Below are positions 33,896-42,146 of a DNA stretch of 64,000 nucleotides, piece after piece. The position numbers and the translations under genes are program-made. The notes under the pieces were generated by a model, which saw only the letters and a list, made by a program, of their open reading frames with translations, was not told where the DNA came from and did not search any database. Position 1 is the stretch's first letter, and each line of letters starts with the position of its first letter. Source of the stretch: JASGCL01 sp965262775 (GTDB lineage: Bacteria > Pseudomonadota > Alphaproteobacteria > JASGCL01). The stretch spans positions 186,001 through 250,000 of the forward strand of contig CBDHFT010000007.1 of the NCBI GenBank assembly GCA_965262775.1. The letters are read 5' to 3'.

Positions 33896-35062
33896 TTAGC
33901 GGCCTATTTTGATATTTTCCCATTCGCGCAATAAATAACGGCTGGTTTCGACGGGTAAACCGCCAAAAATTAAAACTTTGCGCGCCGCAACGTAAGAATC
34001 TATATTATCCAAATACCTATCCTTTAAAACATTGGGGTCTTTGGCAACCAAGGCGTCCATAGCCTTTTTATTGGCCGAGCCATAACCAAATTCATGCACC
34101 AAGTAATCCGCGCCATCTTTATGCAGCGCATTAACATAATCGTAAGCCAAATCATTGACTGCTGGCTTGCTGGTGCGGGCGCGCGCCATGCCCTGCGCCC
34201 ATAGAGCAAAGCCAATATCCCTATCAAACTTTAACAAATTATTTTTTGTTTCAGGGTTTTTTAATCTATCAATATTGACGCTATAAGGCACATCTACCCA
34301 AGTATAGGCCAACCAAATTTCGCCCGTTTGGAATGCCGCGGCCACGCTTGCGCTATCAGCAAAATATCCCCTTATATTGCGATTCACCATGCGTAAAAAC
34401 TCTCCGCAATCATCGATGTCTTTTTTTGTCATCTCAATAAATGGCTTTTTATTACCCATCGCCAACATGCAAAAACCATAGGCTTCATAGGCGCCATCGG
34501 GCATGGCTATCCGCCCCCGATATTTGGGGTTAGCAAAATCTTTAAGCGATTTTATTTCGCCAGGTTTGATATGTTTGGTATCATAGGTCGCCCCCGTCAA
34601 CCCAAACAAGGTCGGTATCAAATAAATCTTGCCCTTCACGGGTTGAAACCCTGGTGCATTTTTCCAAAATGGATAAATATCATTCCAGCTGGTAATTTTT
34701 CTAACATCCCATGGCTGCAGAAATGACGTCCAATATAATCGGTCGGTATTGGTTAAATGGATAATATCGACCTGAAAACCAGCATACATTTTTTGCAAGG
34801 CTTCGTTGGGATCAAAGAACAATGTCCAGCGAGGCTTTTTCGGATATTTTTTACTATAATCTGGCACCCAACCCATAAGATTGTTACCATCGTAATCAAA
34901 TATTAATAATTCATTACCGCATAATTTATTGGGGGTGTCGCAAGATTTCTGCGCGGCTTCTGCCTTGCTATATAATATATGGAAAGCGACGATAAAGATT
35001 ATCGCCAAGCAATATTTGCCAATATTGGTCAAGATTTTGTGTAATATTGAATTTTTAGTCAT
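33896..35062 (-). CDS. PotD-like periplasmic solute-binding protein
   Basis: A 388-residue intact paralogue of the frameshifted gene downstream. The signal peptide (about residues 1-36, ending SKAEAAQ) precedes a Cys pair (SCDTPNKLCG) and the two-lobe binding-protein fold: LLIFDYDGNNLMGWVPDY, GFQVDIIHLTN, YLIPTLFGLTGATYDT, DFANPKYRGRIAMPDGAYE and FQTGEIWLAYTW. This is the PotD/PotF class, which binds polyamines or similar cations; the ligand cannot be read from sequence. It has no transporter genes beside it. A small hairpin (ACCTTG-GCG-CAAGGT, 33845-33859) lies after its stop. Confidence 0.88.
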   Translation of the reverse strand: MTKNSILHKILTNIGKYCLAIIFIVAFHILYSKAEAAQKSCDTPNKLCGNELLIFDYDGNNLMGWVPDYSKKYPKKPRWTLFFDPNEALQKMYAGFQVDIIHLTNTDRLYWTSFLQPWDVRKITSWNDIYPFWKNAPGFQPVKGKIYLIPTLFGLTGATYDTKHIKPGEIKSLKDFANPKYRGRIAMPDGAYEAYGFCMLAMGNKKPFIEMTKKDIDDCGEFLRMVNRNIRGYFADSASVAAAFQTGEIWLAYTWVDVPYSVNIDRLKNPETKNNLLKFDRDIGFALWAQGMARARTSKPAVNDLAYDYVNALHKDGADYLVHEFGYGSANKKAMDALVAKDPNVLKDRYLDNIDSYVAARKVLIFGGLPVETSRYLLREWENIKIGR

Positions 35063-35103
35063 TGAATTTTATTAATTAATTTTTCTTCTTTTTGTAATGA
35101 TAC

Positions 35104-35128
35104 TATGTATAAAGAATAGCTATACATA
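35104..35128. promoter_or_regulatory. Inverted repeat upstream of the intact PotD-like gene
   Basis: TATGTATA (35104-35111) and TATACATA (35121-35128) form a perfect 8-bp inverted repeat with a 9-bp spacer, 42-66 bp before the start at 35062. The position fits an operator. The rest of the 269-bp gap up to coaE is AT-rich and without a gene. Confidence 0.4.
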
Positions 35129-35331
35129 ACTATACTATTATATAGTTAATTTATATAAAAAACAAGTAAAAAATGAATTTTATATATTGCTTAAAGTCTT
35201 AAATAGAATTTTGCGCAAGATTTTCATTGCAGGCTTTGATTTCGCAGGCTTATTAACCTGCGCCACTATTTTACTCAATAAACAAAAACGGTGATGGTAG
35301 GGGCGATTGATTGTCCGTCCCGCTGGCGGCG

Positions 35332-35934
35332 TCAGCTTACCGCTTGCTTAAGATGCGCCAAAACCTTGTTGGTTAGGTCTTGCAAATTGCCATTGTTTTC
35401 TATCACCACGTCGGCACGTTTTATTTTTTCATCCTGGCTCATCTGGCTAGCACGAATTTTTTCTAATAATTCTTTGGTCATGTTGGGCCGTTTTAAGGCG
35501 CGCGCCGTTTGATTTTCAATACTACAGGTCACCACCCATGTTTCATGACATTCTTTATCAATTGATTTTTCAAACAACAGCGGCACCATAATAAAAACAA
35601 TTTTATCACCCCTTTGCCGTGCCGCCCTATAAAATTCTTCGCGCATTTTTTTTATTTTGGGGTGGATGATTCCTTCCAGCCAATCCAATTTTACCTTGTC
35701 ATGGAAGACGACCTCCGCCAATTTTTTTTTATCTATGTTACCATCCTGGCCAACAACCTCTGGGAATTGTTTTGTTATCGCGGCGTAGGCTTCGCCCCCT
35801 GGCGCCGAAAGTTCCTTGGTGGCGGCATCGGCATCCAACACCGCTATTCCTTGCTTGGTTAAAATATCGGCCACGGCCGATTTCCCCGTGGCGATGGATC
35901 CTGTTAAGCCAATAATTTTTGTATCTGCAGTCAT
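35332..35934 (-). CDS. coaE: Dephospho-CoA kinase
   Basis: Last step of coenzyme A synthesis, phosphorylating the 3'-OH of dephospho-CoA. The P-loop is GLTGSIATGKSAVADIL. Also visible are the substrate segment VLDADAATKELSAPGGEA, the lid-region HPKIKKM and VPLLFEK. At 200 residues it has normal length. It lies 12 bp after aroE; an aroE-coaE pair is widely conserved in alphaproteobacteria (usually followed by dnaQ, which is absent here). Confidence 0.96.
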   Translation of the reverse strand: MTADTKIIGLTGSIATGKSAVADILTKQGIAVLDADAATKELSAPGGEAYAAITKQFPEVVGQDGNIDKKKLAEVVFHDKVKLDWLEGIIHPKIKKMREEFYRAARQRGDKIVFIMVPLLFEKSIDKECHETWVVTCSIENQTARALKRPNMTKELLEKIRASQMSQDEKIKRADVVIENNGNLQDLTNKVLAHLKQAVS

Positions 35935-35946
35935 CTTGGTCCCATG

Positions 35947-36816
35947 TTAATTTTTGTAATCCAATAAATATTGCCGCAATTCATTGTCTATCGGCGGCGT
36001 GGCGTGGGTGTTAAACCATTGTTGGAATCCTGGTATCGCCTGATGGATAAGCATATCCAACCCATCCTTCACCGCGAAGCCCGATTCTTTTCCTTTGGTT
36101 AAAAATGCCGTTAGGTTTTTTCCATAAATAATATCGTGAAGCAAAATATCCTTTGGCAACTGCGCAAAATCTATCGGCAAGCTTGCATCGCCTTCCTGCA
36201 AACCGACCGATGTTGCGTTGATGACAATATTGCTTGTGGGCAGGTAATCACCAAGCTGTGAAAAATCTATCACCGTGGCATGAAAATCTTTTTTTATATC
36301 GACTAGTTTTTCTACCGACCGATTAGCCACCACCAATTCTTTAAACCCCAAATATTGCAAACCATATATCACGCCGCGCGCCGCTCCCCCTGCCCCCAAC
36401 AAAATGGCGCGATTTTTTTTTGCCGAAGAAAATGCTGGCCAAGATTGCAGGTTGTTGACAAATCCTAGCCAATCGGTGTTGTCGCCATATAGTTTTTTAT
36501 CGCGCACAACGATTGTGTTGACCGCGCCAATTTTTTTGGCGGCCGCCGTAACATCGTCGCAATTTTCCATGGCGATAATTTTATGGGGCAGGGTTACATT
36601 GCACCCCACCCAACCGATGCTACCCGCGCGCAATTCATCAAAAAAAACCTTGGCCTGTTCGGGGGCGATGTCGCGAGCCTCATAACGCCCTGCCATATTC
36701 ATTTTTCGCAACCAATAATTATGTAAGGCGGGGCTAAGCGAGTGATGTATAGGATGACCAATCACGCCCGCGATGGGCATAGCAGAGGAAGTTGAGCGCG
36801 CATTAAGAATTGGCAT
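35947..36816 (-). CDS. aroE: Shikimate dehydrogenase
   Basis: NADP-dependent reduction of 3-dehydroshikimate in the aromatic amino acid pathway. The shikimate-binding motif is GVIGHPIHHSLSPALHN, the catalytic Lys/Asp pair is in NVTLPHK and GDNTDWLGF, and the nucleotide-binding loop is LLGAGGAARGV. Residue count 289. Its start overlaps the end of pyrD by 14 bp and coaE follows after 12 bp, so the three form one operon. Confidence 0.96.
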   Translation of the reverse strand: MPILNARSTSSAMPIAGVIGHPIHHSLSPALHNYWLRKMNMAGRYEARDIAPEQAKVFFDELRAGSIGWVGCNVTLPHKIIAMENCDDVTAAAKKIGAVNTIVVRDKKLYGDNTDWLGFVNNLQSWPAFSSAKKNRAILLGAGGAARGVIYGLQYLGFKELVVANRSVEKLVDIKKDFHATVIDFSQLGDYLPTSNIVINATSVGLQEGDASLPIDFAQLPKDILLHDIIYGKNLTAFLTKGKESGFAVKDGLDMLIHQAIPGFQQWFNTHATPPIDNELRQYLLDYKN

Positions 36817-37981
36817 GATATTCGGCGTCGGCCCCCACCATTGATGCTAAAGATTTTTCTTGTGTTTCATGGTCCAGTATTTTTATCGTGTTGGATAATA
36901 ATGCGCGACCACGGTAAACAAACCCTGTGTAAGATTCAACCAAGCGCGCCCCCGCTTTTATTTTTGTTATGACATCTTGTGGCGACATAACACCGCCCAC
37001 CCCAATCAAGGGTATTTTCTTTTCCGATGCCAAATAAAATTGCGCCAAAACGCGGGTTGATAAATTGAACAACGGCTTGCCGCTTAAGCCGCCCGTTTGA
37101 TCCCGATAACGCGAGCGTTCCACGCCAAACCGCGCCACGGTGCTGTTGGTCAATATCGCGCCGTTGATTTTTTGCCCCAAGCAAAACTGCGCCATGTCTT
37201 CTATCTGTTGACGGCTGATATCGGGCGAAAATTTAAACAGCAAAGGTTTGTCGGAAACTGCACGCACGCTATCCACAATTTTTTTCAAACTTTTTACATT
37301 TTGTAGGGCGCGCAAGCCCGCCGTGTTGGGGGATGATACATTGATAACAAAGGCGGTTGCCACAGGGTGCAGTTTTTCTGCCACCATGGCAAAATCACGC
37401 ACGGGGTCGGGCGATAATTTGTTGGGGCCAATATTAATAAGCAAAGGACAAGGCCACAACCATGCTCTATCTTTTTCCAAGTCTTTTTCCATGGTTTCCC
37501 ATTGTTGTTCAAGCTGCTGCATTTTTTCTTCGCTCACTTTGCTAATATTTTTACGCGCCAACATGTGTTTTTTATATTTTTGCCATTCGTTGTTATTCGC
37601 ATTATCCAAATTTTCTGCCACGACATCCATCCCATGGCTGGGGAAGCCAAGCCGATTGATGATAGCGCGTTCGCGATTCAGCCGAAACAGCCGCGGTGGT
37701 TTGTTACCAAATTGTGGTTCGGGTGTGATAGTGCCAACCTCCAAAAAAGCAAAGCCCAGGCGCATGATGGCGTGGGGAACCTCCGCATTTTTATCGAAAC
37801 CAGCGGCCATGCCAAAGGGATGGACAAAGGTTGCGCCAAATAATTCCTGCGCCATTTTACCCGCGCCGCGATGCAAACGATAATCGGAAAAGTTGCCATA
37901 GAAATAAGAAGCGTAGGGCAACAGACGCAAGGTCAATTGATGGGCCATTTCGGCGGGTAAAAGACGAAGTAGTGGTAACAT
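36803..37981 (-). CDS. pyrD: Dihydroorotate dehydrogenase (quinone), class 2
   Basis: Membrane-associated flavoenzyme of pyrimidine synthesis passing electrons to quinone. Class 2 features are the N-terminal amphipathic helices (LLPAEMAHQLTLRLL), PFGMAAGFDKNAEV, the FMN site VINVSSPNTAGLRALQ with the catalytic Ser, and LIGVGGVMSPQDV. The 392 residues exceed the usual ~340-360 because of a charged helical insertion at about residues 125-172 (NNNEWQKYKKHMLARK and onward, rich in Glu/Gln/Lys). It heads pyrD-aroE-coaE and is divergent from trpB. Confidence 0.96.
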   Translation of the reverse strand: MLPLLRLLPAEMAHQLTLRLLPYASYFYGNFSDYRLHRGAGKMAQELFGATFVHPFGMAAGFDKNAEVPHAIMRLGFAFLEVGTITPEPQFGNKPPRLFRLNRERAIINRLGFPSHGMDVVAENLDNANNNEWQKYKKHMLARKNISKVSEEKMQQLEQQWETMEKDLEKDRAWLWPCPLLINIGPNKLSPDPVRDFAMVAEKLHPVATAFVINVSSPNTAGLRALQNVKSLKKIVDSVRAVSDKPLLFKFSPDISRQQIEDMAQFCLGQKINGAILTNSTVARFGVERSRYRDQTGGLSGKPLFNLSTRVLAQFYLASEKKIPLIGVGGVMSPQDVITKIKAGARLVESYTGFVYRGRALLSNTIKILDHETQEKSLASMVGADAEYHANS

Positions 37982-38059
37982 GCTGTTATGTCATAGCCGT
38001 AATTTTTATTGCAAACAAGATTTTGATAAAGACAAAGAAGTGTGATAAAAAAGAAAAAA

Positions 38060-39271
38060 ATGACAAACAGCATCCCCAATGATTACCACCTAGGCCCTGA
38101 CGACCAGGGGCATTTTGGCCAATTCGGCGGGCGATATGTCGCGGAAACATTGATGCCGCTGATATTATCGGTCGAGCAGGCATGGAAAAAATATCGCCAT
38201 GACAAAGAATTTTTGAATGAATTGGATTATTATTTGGAACATTACGCTGGCCGCCCCAGCCCATTATATTTTGCCGAAAAATTTACCAACCATCTTGGCG
38301 GGGCAAAAATATATTTTAAACGCGACGAATTGAATCATACGGGCAGTCATAAAATAAATAACGTGCTGGGGCAAATATTGTTAGCACGCAAGATGGGGAA
38401 GAAAAAAATAATTGCCGAAACGGGTGCGGGGCAACATGGCGTGGCGGTGGCGACGGTATGCGCCCTGTTCAACATGGAATGCAAAATTTTTATGGGCGCA
38501 AAAGATGTGGCACGCCAAGAACAAAATGTTTTCCGCATGAAGTTGTTGGGAGCGGAAGTTGTCGCCGTGACAGGGGGCAGTCAAACCCTCAAAGATGCCA
38601 TGAATGAAGCCCTGCGCTATTGGGTGGATAAGGTGCTTGATACTTTTTATATTATCGGCACGGTGGCGGGCCCCCACCCCTACCCCGAGATGGTCAGGGA
38701 ATTTCAATCGGTGATTGGCCGCGAAGCACGCGAACAAATATTGAAGGCCGAAAAAAAATTGCCCGATGCTTTGATAGCCTGCATCGGCGGGGGCAGCAAC
38801 GCCATGGGTTTATTTTATCCCTTCCTTAACGACCCTACGGTAAAGATTTACGGGGTGGAGGCTGGCGGTTTGGGCCTGGCCAGCCATCAACATGCGGCCT
38901 CTATCTCTGGCGGGCAACCTGGGGTATTGCACGGCAACAAAACCTATTTACTGCAAGACCCCGATGGTCAGATAGAAGAAGCCTTTTCGATTTCGGCGGG
39001 TTTGGATTATCCTGGGATTGGTCCCGAACATTCTTACCTTCATAGTGTCGGGCGGGTTAATTATGTATCCGCCACCGACGAAGAAGCGGTGGAGGCTTTT
39101 CAATTATGCGCTAGGTTGGAGGGGATTATCCCCGCCCTGGAACCAGCCCATGCCATTGCCTATTTAATGAAACTTGCCCCCACGATGCAAAAAGACGAAA
39201 TCATTATCATGAACCTATGCGGTCGGGGCGATAAAGATGTGCCGCAAATGATGCAGCGTTTAAAAAAATAA
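38060..39271 (+). CDS. trpB: Tryptophan synthase beta chain
   Basis: PLP enzyme that joins indole and serine. The PLP lysine is in HTGSHKINN, the phosphate-binding loop is GGGSNAMGLF, and AETGAGQHGVA and the C-terminal NLCGRGDKD are typical of TrpB1, the trpA-dependent form. ATG 38060 was chosen; GTG at 38042 is an in-frame alternative. trpA and trpF, usually beside it, are not in the window: the next gene on the right is comM, convergent. Confidence 0.96.
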   Translation: MTNSIPNDYHLGPDDQGHFGQFGGRYVAETLMPLILSVEQAWKKYRHDKEFLNELDYYLEHYAGRPSPLYFAEKFTNHLGGAKIYFKRDELNHTGSHKINNVLGQILLARKMGKKKIIAETGAGQHGVAVATVCALFNMECKIFMGAKDVARQEQNVFRMKLLGAEVVAVTGGSQTLKDAMNEALRYWVDKVLDTFYIIGTVAGPHPYPEMVREFQSVIGREAREQILKAEKKLPDALIACIGGGSNAMGLFYPFLNDPTVKIYGVEAGGLGLASHQHAASISGGQPGVLHGNKTYLLQDPDGQIEEAFSISAGLDYPGIGPEHSYLHSVGRVNYVSATDEEAVEAFQLCARLEGIIPALEPAHAIAYLMKLAPTMQKDEIIIMNLCGRGDKDVPQMMQRLKK

Positions 39272-39276
39272 TATGG

Positions 39277-40815
39277 TTATCGCCGAAAGCGATAATTTAA
39301 ACTTTCCGCTAAATGATGCAGTTTAATATCTTCGCTGTTGGCCATGTCGGCAATGGTGCGCGCCACGCGGATGGTGCGAAACCAACCACGCGCCGACAAA
39401 TTCAATTCGTTGGCCGAACGGGTTAATAATAATTTGCATTCCTTGCTTAAGGGGGCGGCGACATCCAAATCATCGCCATTGAGGTCGGCGTTGCGTTTGA
39501 CGCGTTCATTCAATTCAAATTTTTTAAATCGCAACCGCGAGAAATTGATAGATTCCTCGACACGTTTTTTTACTGCCTCGCTATTTTCACCGACGGTTTT
39601 TTCTGCCAACTCTTGCGGTTTTAAGGCAGGCATTTCCAAATAAATATCCACCCTGTCTAACAAAGGTCCTGACAGGCGGTCGCGATATTCTTCGCCGCAG
39701 CGTGGCGCGCGCGAACATTTTAATTTTTCATCCAACAAATAACCACATTTGCATGGGTTCATGGCGGCGACCATTTGAAAATTGGCGGGGTAAGAAACAT
39801 GGGCGTTAACCCGCGCAATAACCGCACGCCCCGTTTCCAACGGTTGGCGTAATGATTCCAATGTTGTGCGGTGGAATTCTGGCAACTCATCCAAAAATAA
39901 TACGCCATTATGGGCCAAGGATATTTCGCCAGGTTTAGCCCTCTGCCCGCCGCCAATCACCGCGGGCATCGACGCCGAATGATGCGGGTCGCGGTAAGGC
40001 CGCGCCACCATAATCCCACCGTCGGGCAGGGTGCCCGCCAAGGAATGGATAAGGCTGGCCTCGAGCCTTTCACGCGCCGTCATGTCAGGCAGTATCCCCG
40101 CCATAGCTTGGGCTATCAAAGACTTCCCCGCCCCAGGCGACCCCAACAACAAAACATGATGGCCACCAACCGCGGCAATTTCCATCGCGCGTTTGGCATT
40201 TTCTTGACCACGAATATCGGCCCAGTTGGGTATTTTTCGTCCATCCGAAAATTCTTTGTTGCTGCTCATCACTATTTGTTTTCTTACCACGGGGGCTATC
40301 AATTCTTTACCCTGCAGGTGGTCAATAACCGCCCTAAGGTTGTTCGCTGCAATAATACGGTCATGGCCTGACCAACTGGCCTCTTGCCCCGATGCTTCGG
40401 GGCAGAGCAAGGTTGCCTCATGCTCCATCGCCGATAATGCCGCGGGTAATACCCCCACGGTTGATACCAATTGCCCATCAAGCGCCAATTCCCCCATCGC
40501 CATGTAATCTTGCAATGTTTCCCTATCGATAATCCCTACCTCGGCCAATATTGCCAAAGCAATGGGCAGGTCGTAATGGCTGCCCTCCTTAGGAATATCA
40601 GCGGGCGATAAATTAACCACAATACCGCGCGGCGGCAAAGACAAGCCGCAATGGGTAAAAACCGAACGCAATCGCTCGCGGCTTTCTTCCACAGTTTTAT
40701 CGGGCAAACCAACTATCAAAATGCTGGATTGCTTATTAGCCACGGCCTGCACCTGGACATCTATCTTCAAGGTATCAACCCCCTGAAAGGCAACAGTAGA
40801 AACGCGCGCAACCAT
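39277..40815 (-). CDS. comM: YifB/ComM-family Mg-chelatase-like AAA+ ATPase
   Basis: A 512-residue protein homologous to ComM, a hexameric helicase that promotes branch migration during natural transformation. The N-terminal domain (VARVSTVAFQGVDTLKIDVQ) has the Lon-protease-like fold. The AAA+ core has Walker A LLLGSPGAGKSLIAQAM, Walker B NGVLFLDELPEF and a cysteine-containing insertion (NPCKCGYLLDEK, SRAPRCGEEY). Complete. It converges on trpB with 5 bp between stops. Confidence 0.94.
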   Translation of the reverse strand: MVARVSTVAFQGVDTLKIDVQVQAVANKQSSILIVGLPDKTVEESRERLRSVFTHCGLSLPPRGIVVNLSPADIPKEGSHYDLPIALAILAEVGIIDRETLQDYMAMGELALDGQLVSTVGVLPAALSAMEHEATLLCPEASGQEASWSGHDRIIAANNLRAVIDHLQGKELIAPVVRKQIVMSSNKEFSDGRKIPNWADIRGQENAKRAMEIAAVGGHHVLLLGSPGAGKSLIAQAMAGILPDMTARERLEASLIHSLAGTLPDGGIMVARPYRDPHHSASMPAVIGGGQRAKPGEISLAHNGVLFLDELPEFHRTTLESLRQPLETGRAVIARVNAHVSYPANFQMVAAMNPCKCGYLLDEKLKCSRAPRCGEEYRDRLSGPLLDRVDIYLEMPALKPQELAEKTVGENSEAVKKRVEESINFSRLRFKKFELNERVKRNADLNGDDLDVAAPLSKECKLLLTRSANELNLSARGWFRTIRVARTIADMANSEDIKLHHLAESLNYRFRR

Positions 40816-40948
40816 AAAATATATCCCTTATTTTTTTAATAGTAGAATGGCTTGATAGGGATTCTAAGCCAATAAAACAAGATAATTTTTATGCTGAGCC
40901 CGCGCAGCCAGCTTCATTCATCAATCATCTTGTATATCAACAGAAAAA

Positions 40949-41446
40949 TTAATCGCAACTTATCAACCACACATCATATATAGGGTGGTCGAGCGCGCTA
41001 AGCGAAGGGGATGCAGCAAACATCCACCCCGAAAAAACTTTGAAATAGCCTGCGCTGTTCTTCTGCGCCAGGTTTGCTTCGGGATCTTCGGGATTGACCC
41101 GTTGTTTGCCGCTATCCCAAATTTGTAAAAATGCCTCGCCATCGCTCTTATCCATGCGATAACAAGCAAGCAATTTAATTTTTATTTTGCCAAAATTTTT
41201 TTCACCGCCGATAGGTATTTTCTGTTCCACAATTTCTAATGTTAATTTGTTCAACATGCGCACCGTGCCGCCTTTGGTTGCTGCTCCCTTCGGGGTTTTG
41301 CCGTCAACCGCGGCGCTATCTTCACCTTGGTCGGTTTGTGCCTTCGCCACATGGCTTGCCAGGTTGGGCATAGTATTCATGACCAACAGAGCCAATAATA
41401 AGCAAAATCTTAACAGCGTTCTATGCAATCCCATATTTTTTGACAT
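40949..41446 (-). CDS. DUF2155 family periplasmic protein
   Basis: A 165-residue exported protein. A signal peptide covers about residues 10-37 (ending VAKAQ). The DUF2155 core is recognisable by the strand pair VRMLNKLTLEIVEQKIPIGG, FGKIKIKLLACYR and the conserved C-terminal VFSGWMFAASPSLSALDHP followed by YDVWLISCD. The two cysteines (LLACYR and ISCD) probably form a disulfide. The family is restricted mainly to alphaproteobacteria and has no established function. It follows DUF502 by 7 bp and probably shares its transcript. Confidence 0.88.
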   Translation of the reverse strand: MSKNMGLHRTLLRFCLLLALLVMNTMPNLASHVAKAQTDQGEDSAAVDGKTPKGAATKGGTVRMLNKLTLEIVEQKIPIGGEKNFGKIKIKLLACYRMDKSDGEAFLQIWDSGKQRVNPEDPEANLAQKNSAGYFKVFSGWMFAASPSLSALDHPIYDVWLISCD

Positions 41447-41453
41447 TAGGTTA

Positions 41454-42134
41454 CTATCCTCTATGTATGTTTTTGTCTTTTTTCAACATATTCTTTACCA
41501 TGGTTTTATCCATTTGATAATGGGGGGCGCCAAGTTTTTCACTTTCTTGGGTGGCTCCCAAAGACATCATATATGAAAGAGCCTCCTGCACTTTCATATG
41601 TAGGCGTTTAACCTTCTTAGCATCCACCAACAGCAATATGCCCTGGGTGGGGATTGGCACCAGGGGGATAAAAACAGTCAACGTATCCTTCCCCAATTTT
41701 TCCTGGAATTCCCCCGTCGCATTATTGGTAATGAAACCTATCGTCCATAAGTCCTTGGTGGGGTATTCAATCAAAACGGCGGCCGAGAAATTCCCTTCTT
41801 CATCACGGTTGGTAAATTTTTTTAAAACGGTTTTAATATTGCTATAAAGGTCGCCCGCCATCGGTATACGTCTTAACTGCTGATCCAGCAAATTGACAAT
41901 AGCAATGCCCAAACGATTGGATACCAAAAAGCCAGTCAGCAAAAGCACCAACAGCAATATCAAAACCCCTAAACCAGGGATGTCACGATAATAGGGTTCG
42001 GGAATGAGTGGCAAAACATGGTCGTCAATAAAACCAACCACCAACCGCAACAGAACAAAAGTCGCATAAAGCGGAATAATTGTAAGCATCCCTGCTAACA
42101 AATATTTGCGTAGGAGTTTAAAAAAATTTTTCAT
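41454..42134 (-). CDS. DUF502 family inner-membrane protein
   Basis: A 226-residue membrane protein with two hydrophobic segments (about residues 12-34 and 52-74) flanking a short loop, then a soluble domain. DUF502 signatures are LLAGMLTIIPLYATFVLL, the LVSNRLGIAIVNLLDQQLRR segment, RIPMAGDLYSNIKTVLKKF and TVFIPLVPIPTQGILLLVD. The family is widespread in proteobacteria and plants, with no confirmed biochemical role in bacteria. It lies 12 bp after the NuoE-NuoF fusion on the same strand. Confidence 0.9.
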   Translation of the reverse strand: MKNFFKLLRKYLLAGMLTIIPLYATFVLLRLVVGFIDDHVLPLIPEPYYRDIPGLGVLILLLVLLLTGFLVSNRLGIAIVNLLDQQLRRIPMAGDLYSNIKTVLKKFTNRDEEGNFSAAVLIEYPTKDLWTIGFITNNATGEFQEKLGKDTLTVFIPLVPIPTQGILLLVDAKKVKRLHMKVQEALSYMMSLGATQESEKLGAPHYQMDKTMVKNMLKKDKNIHRG

Positions 42135-42146
42135 GATGGGTTGTGG

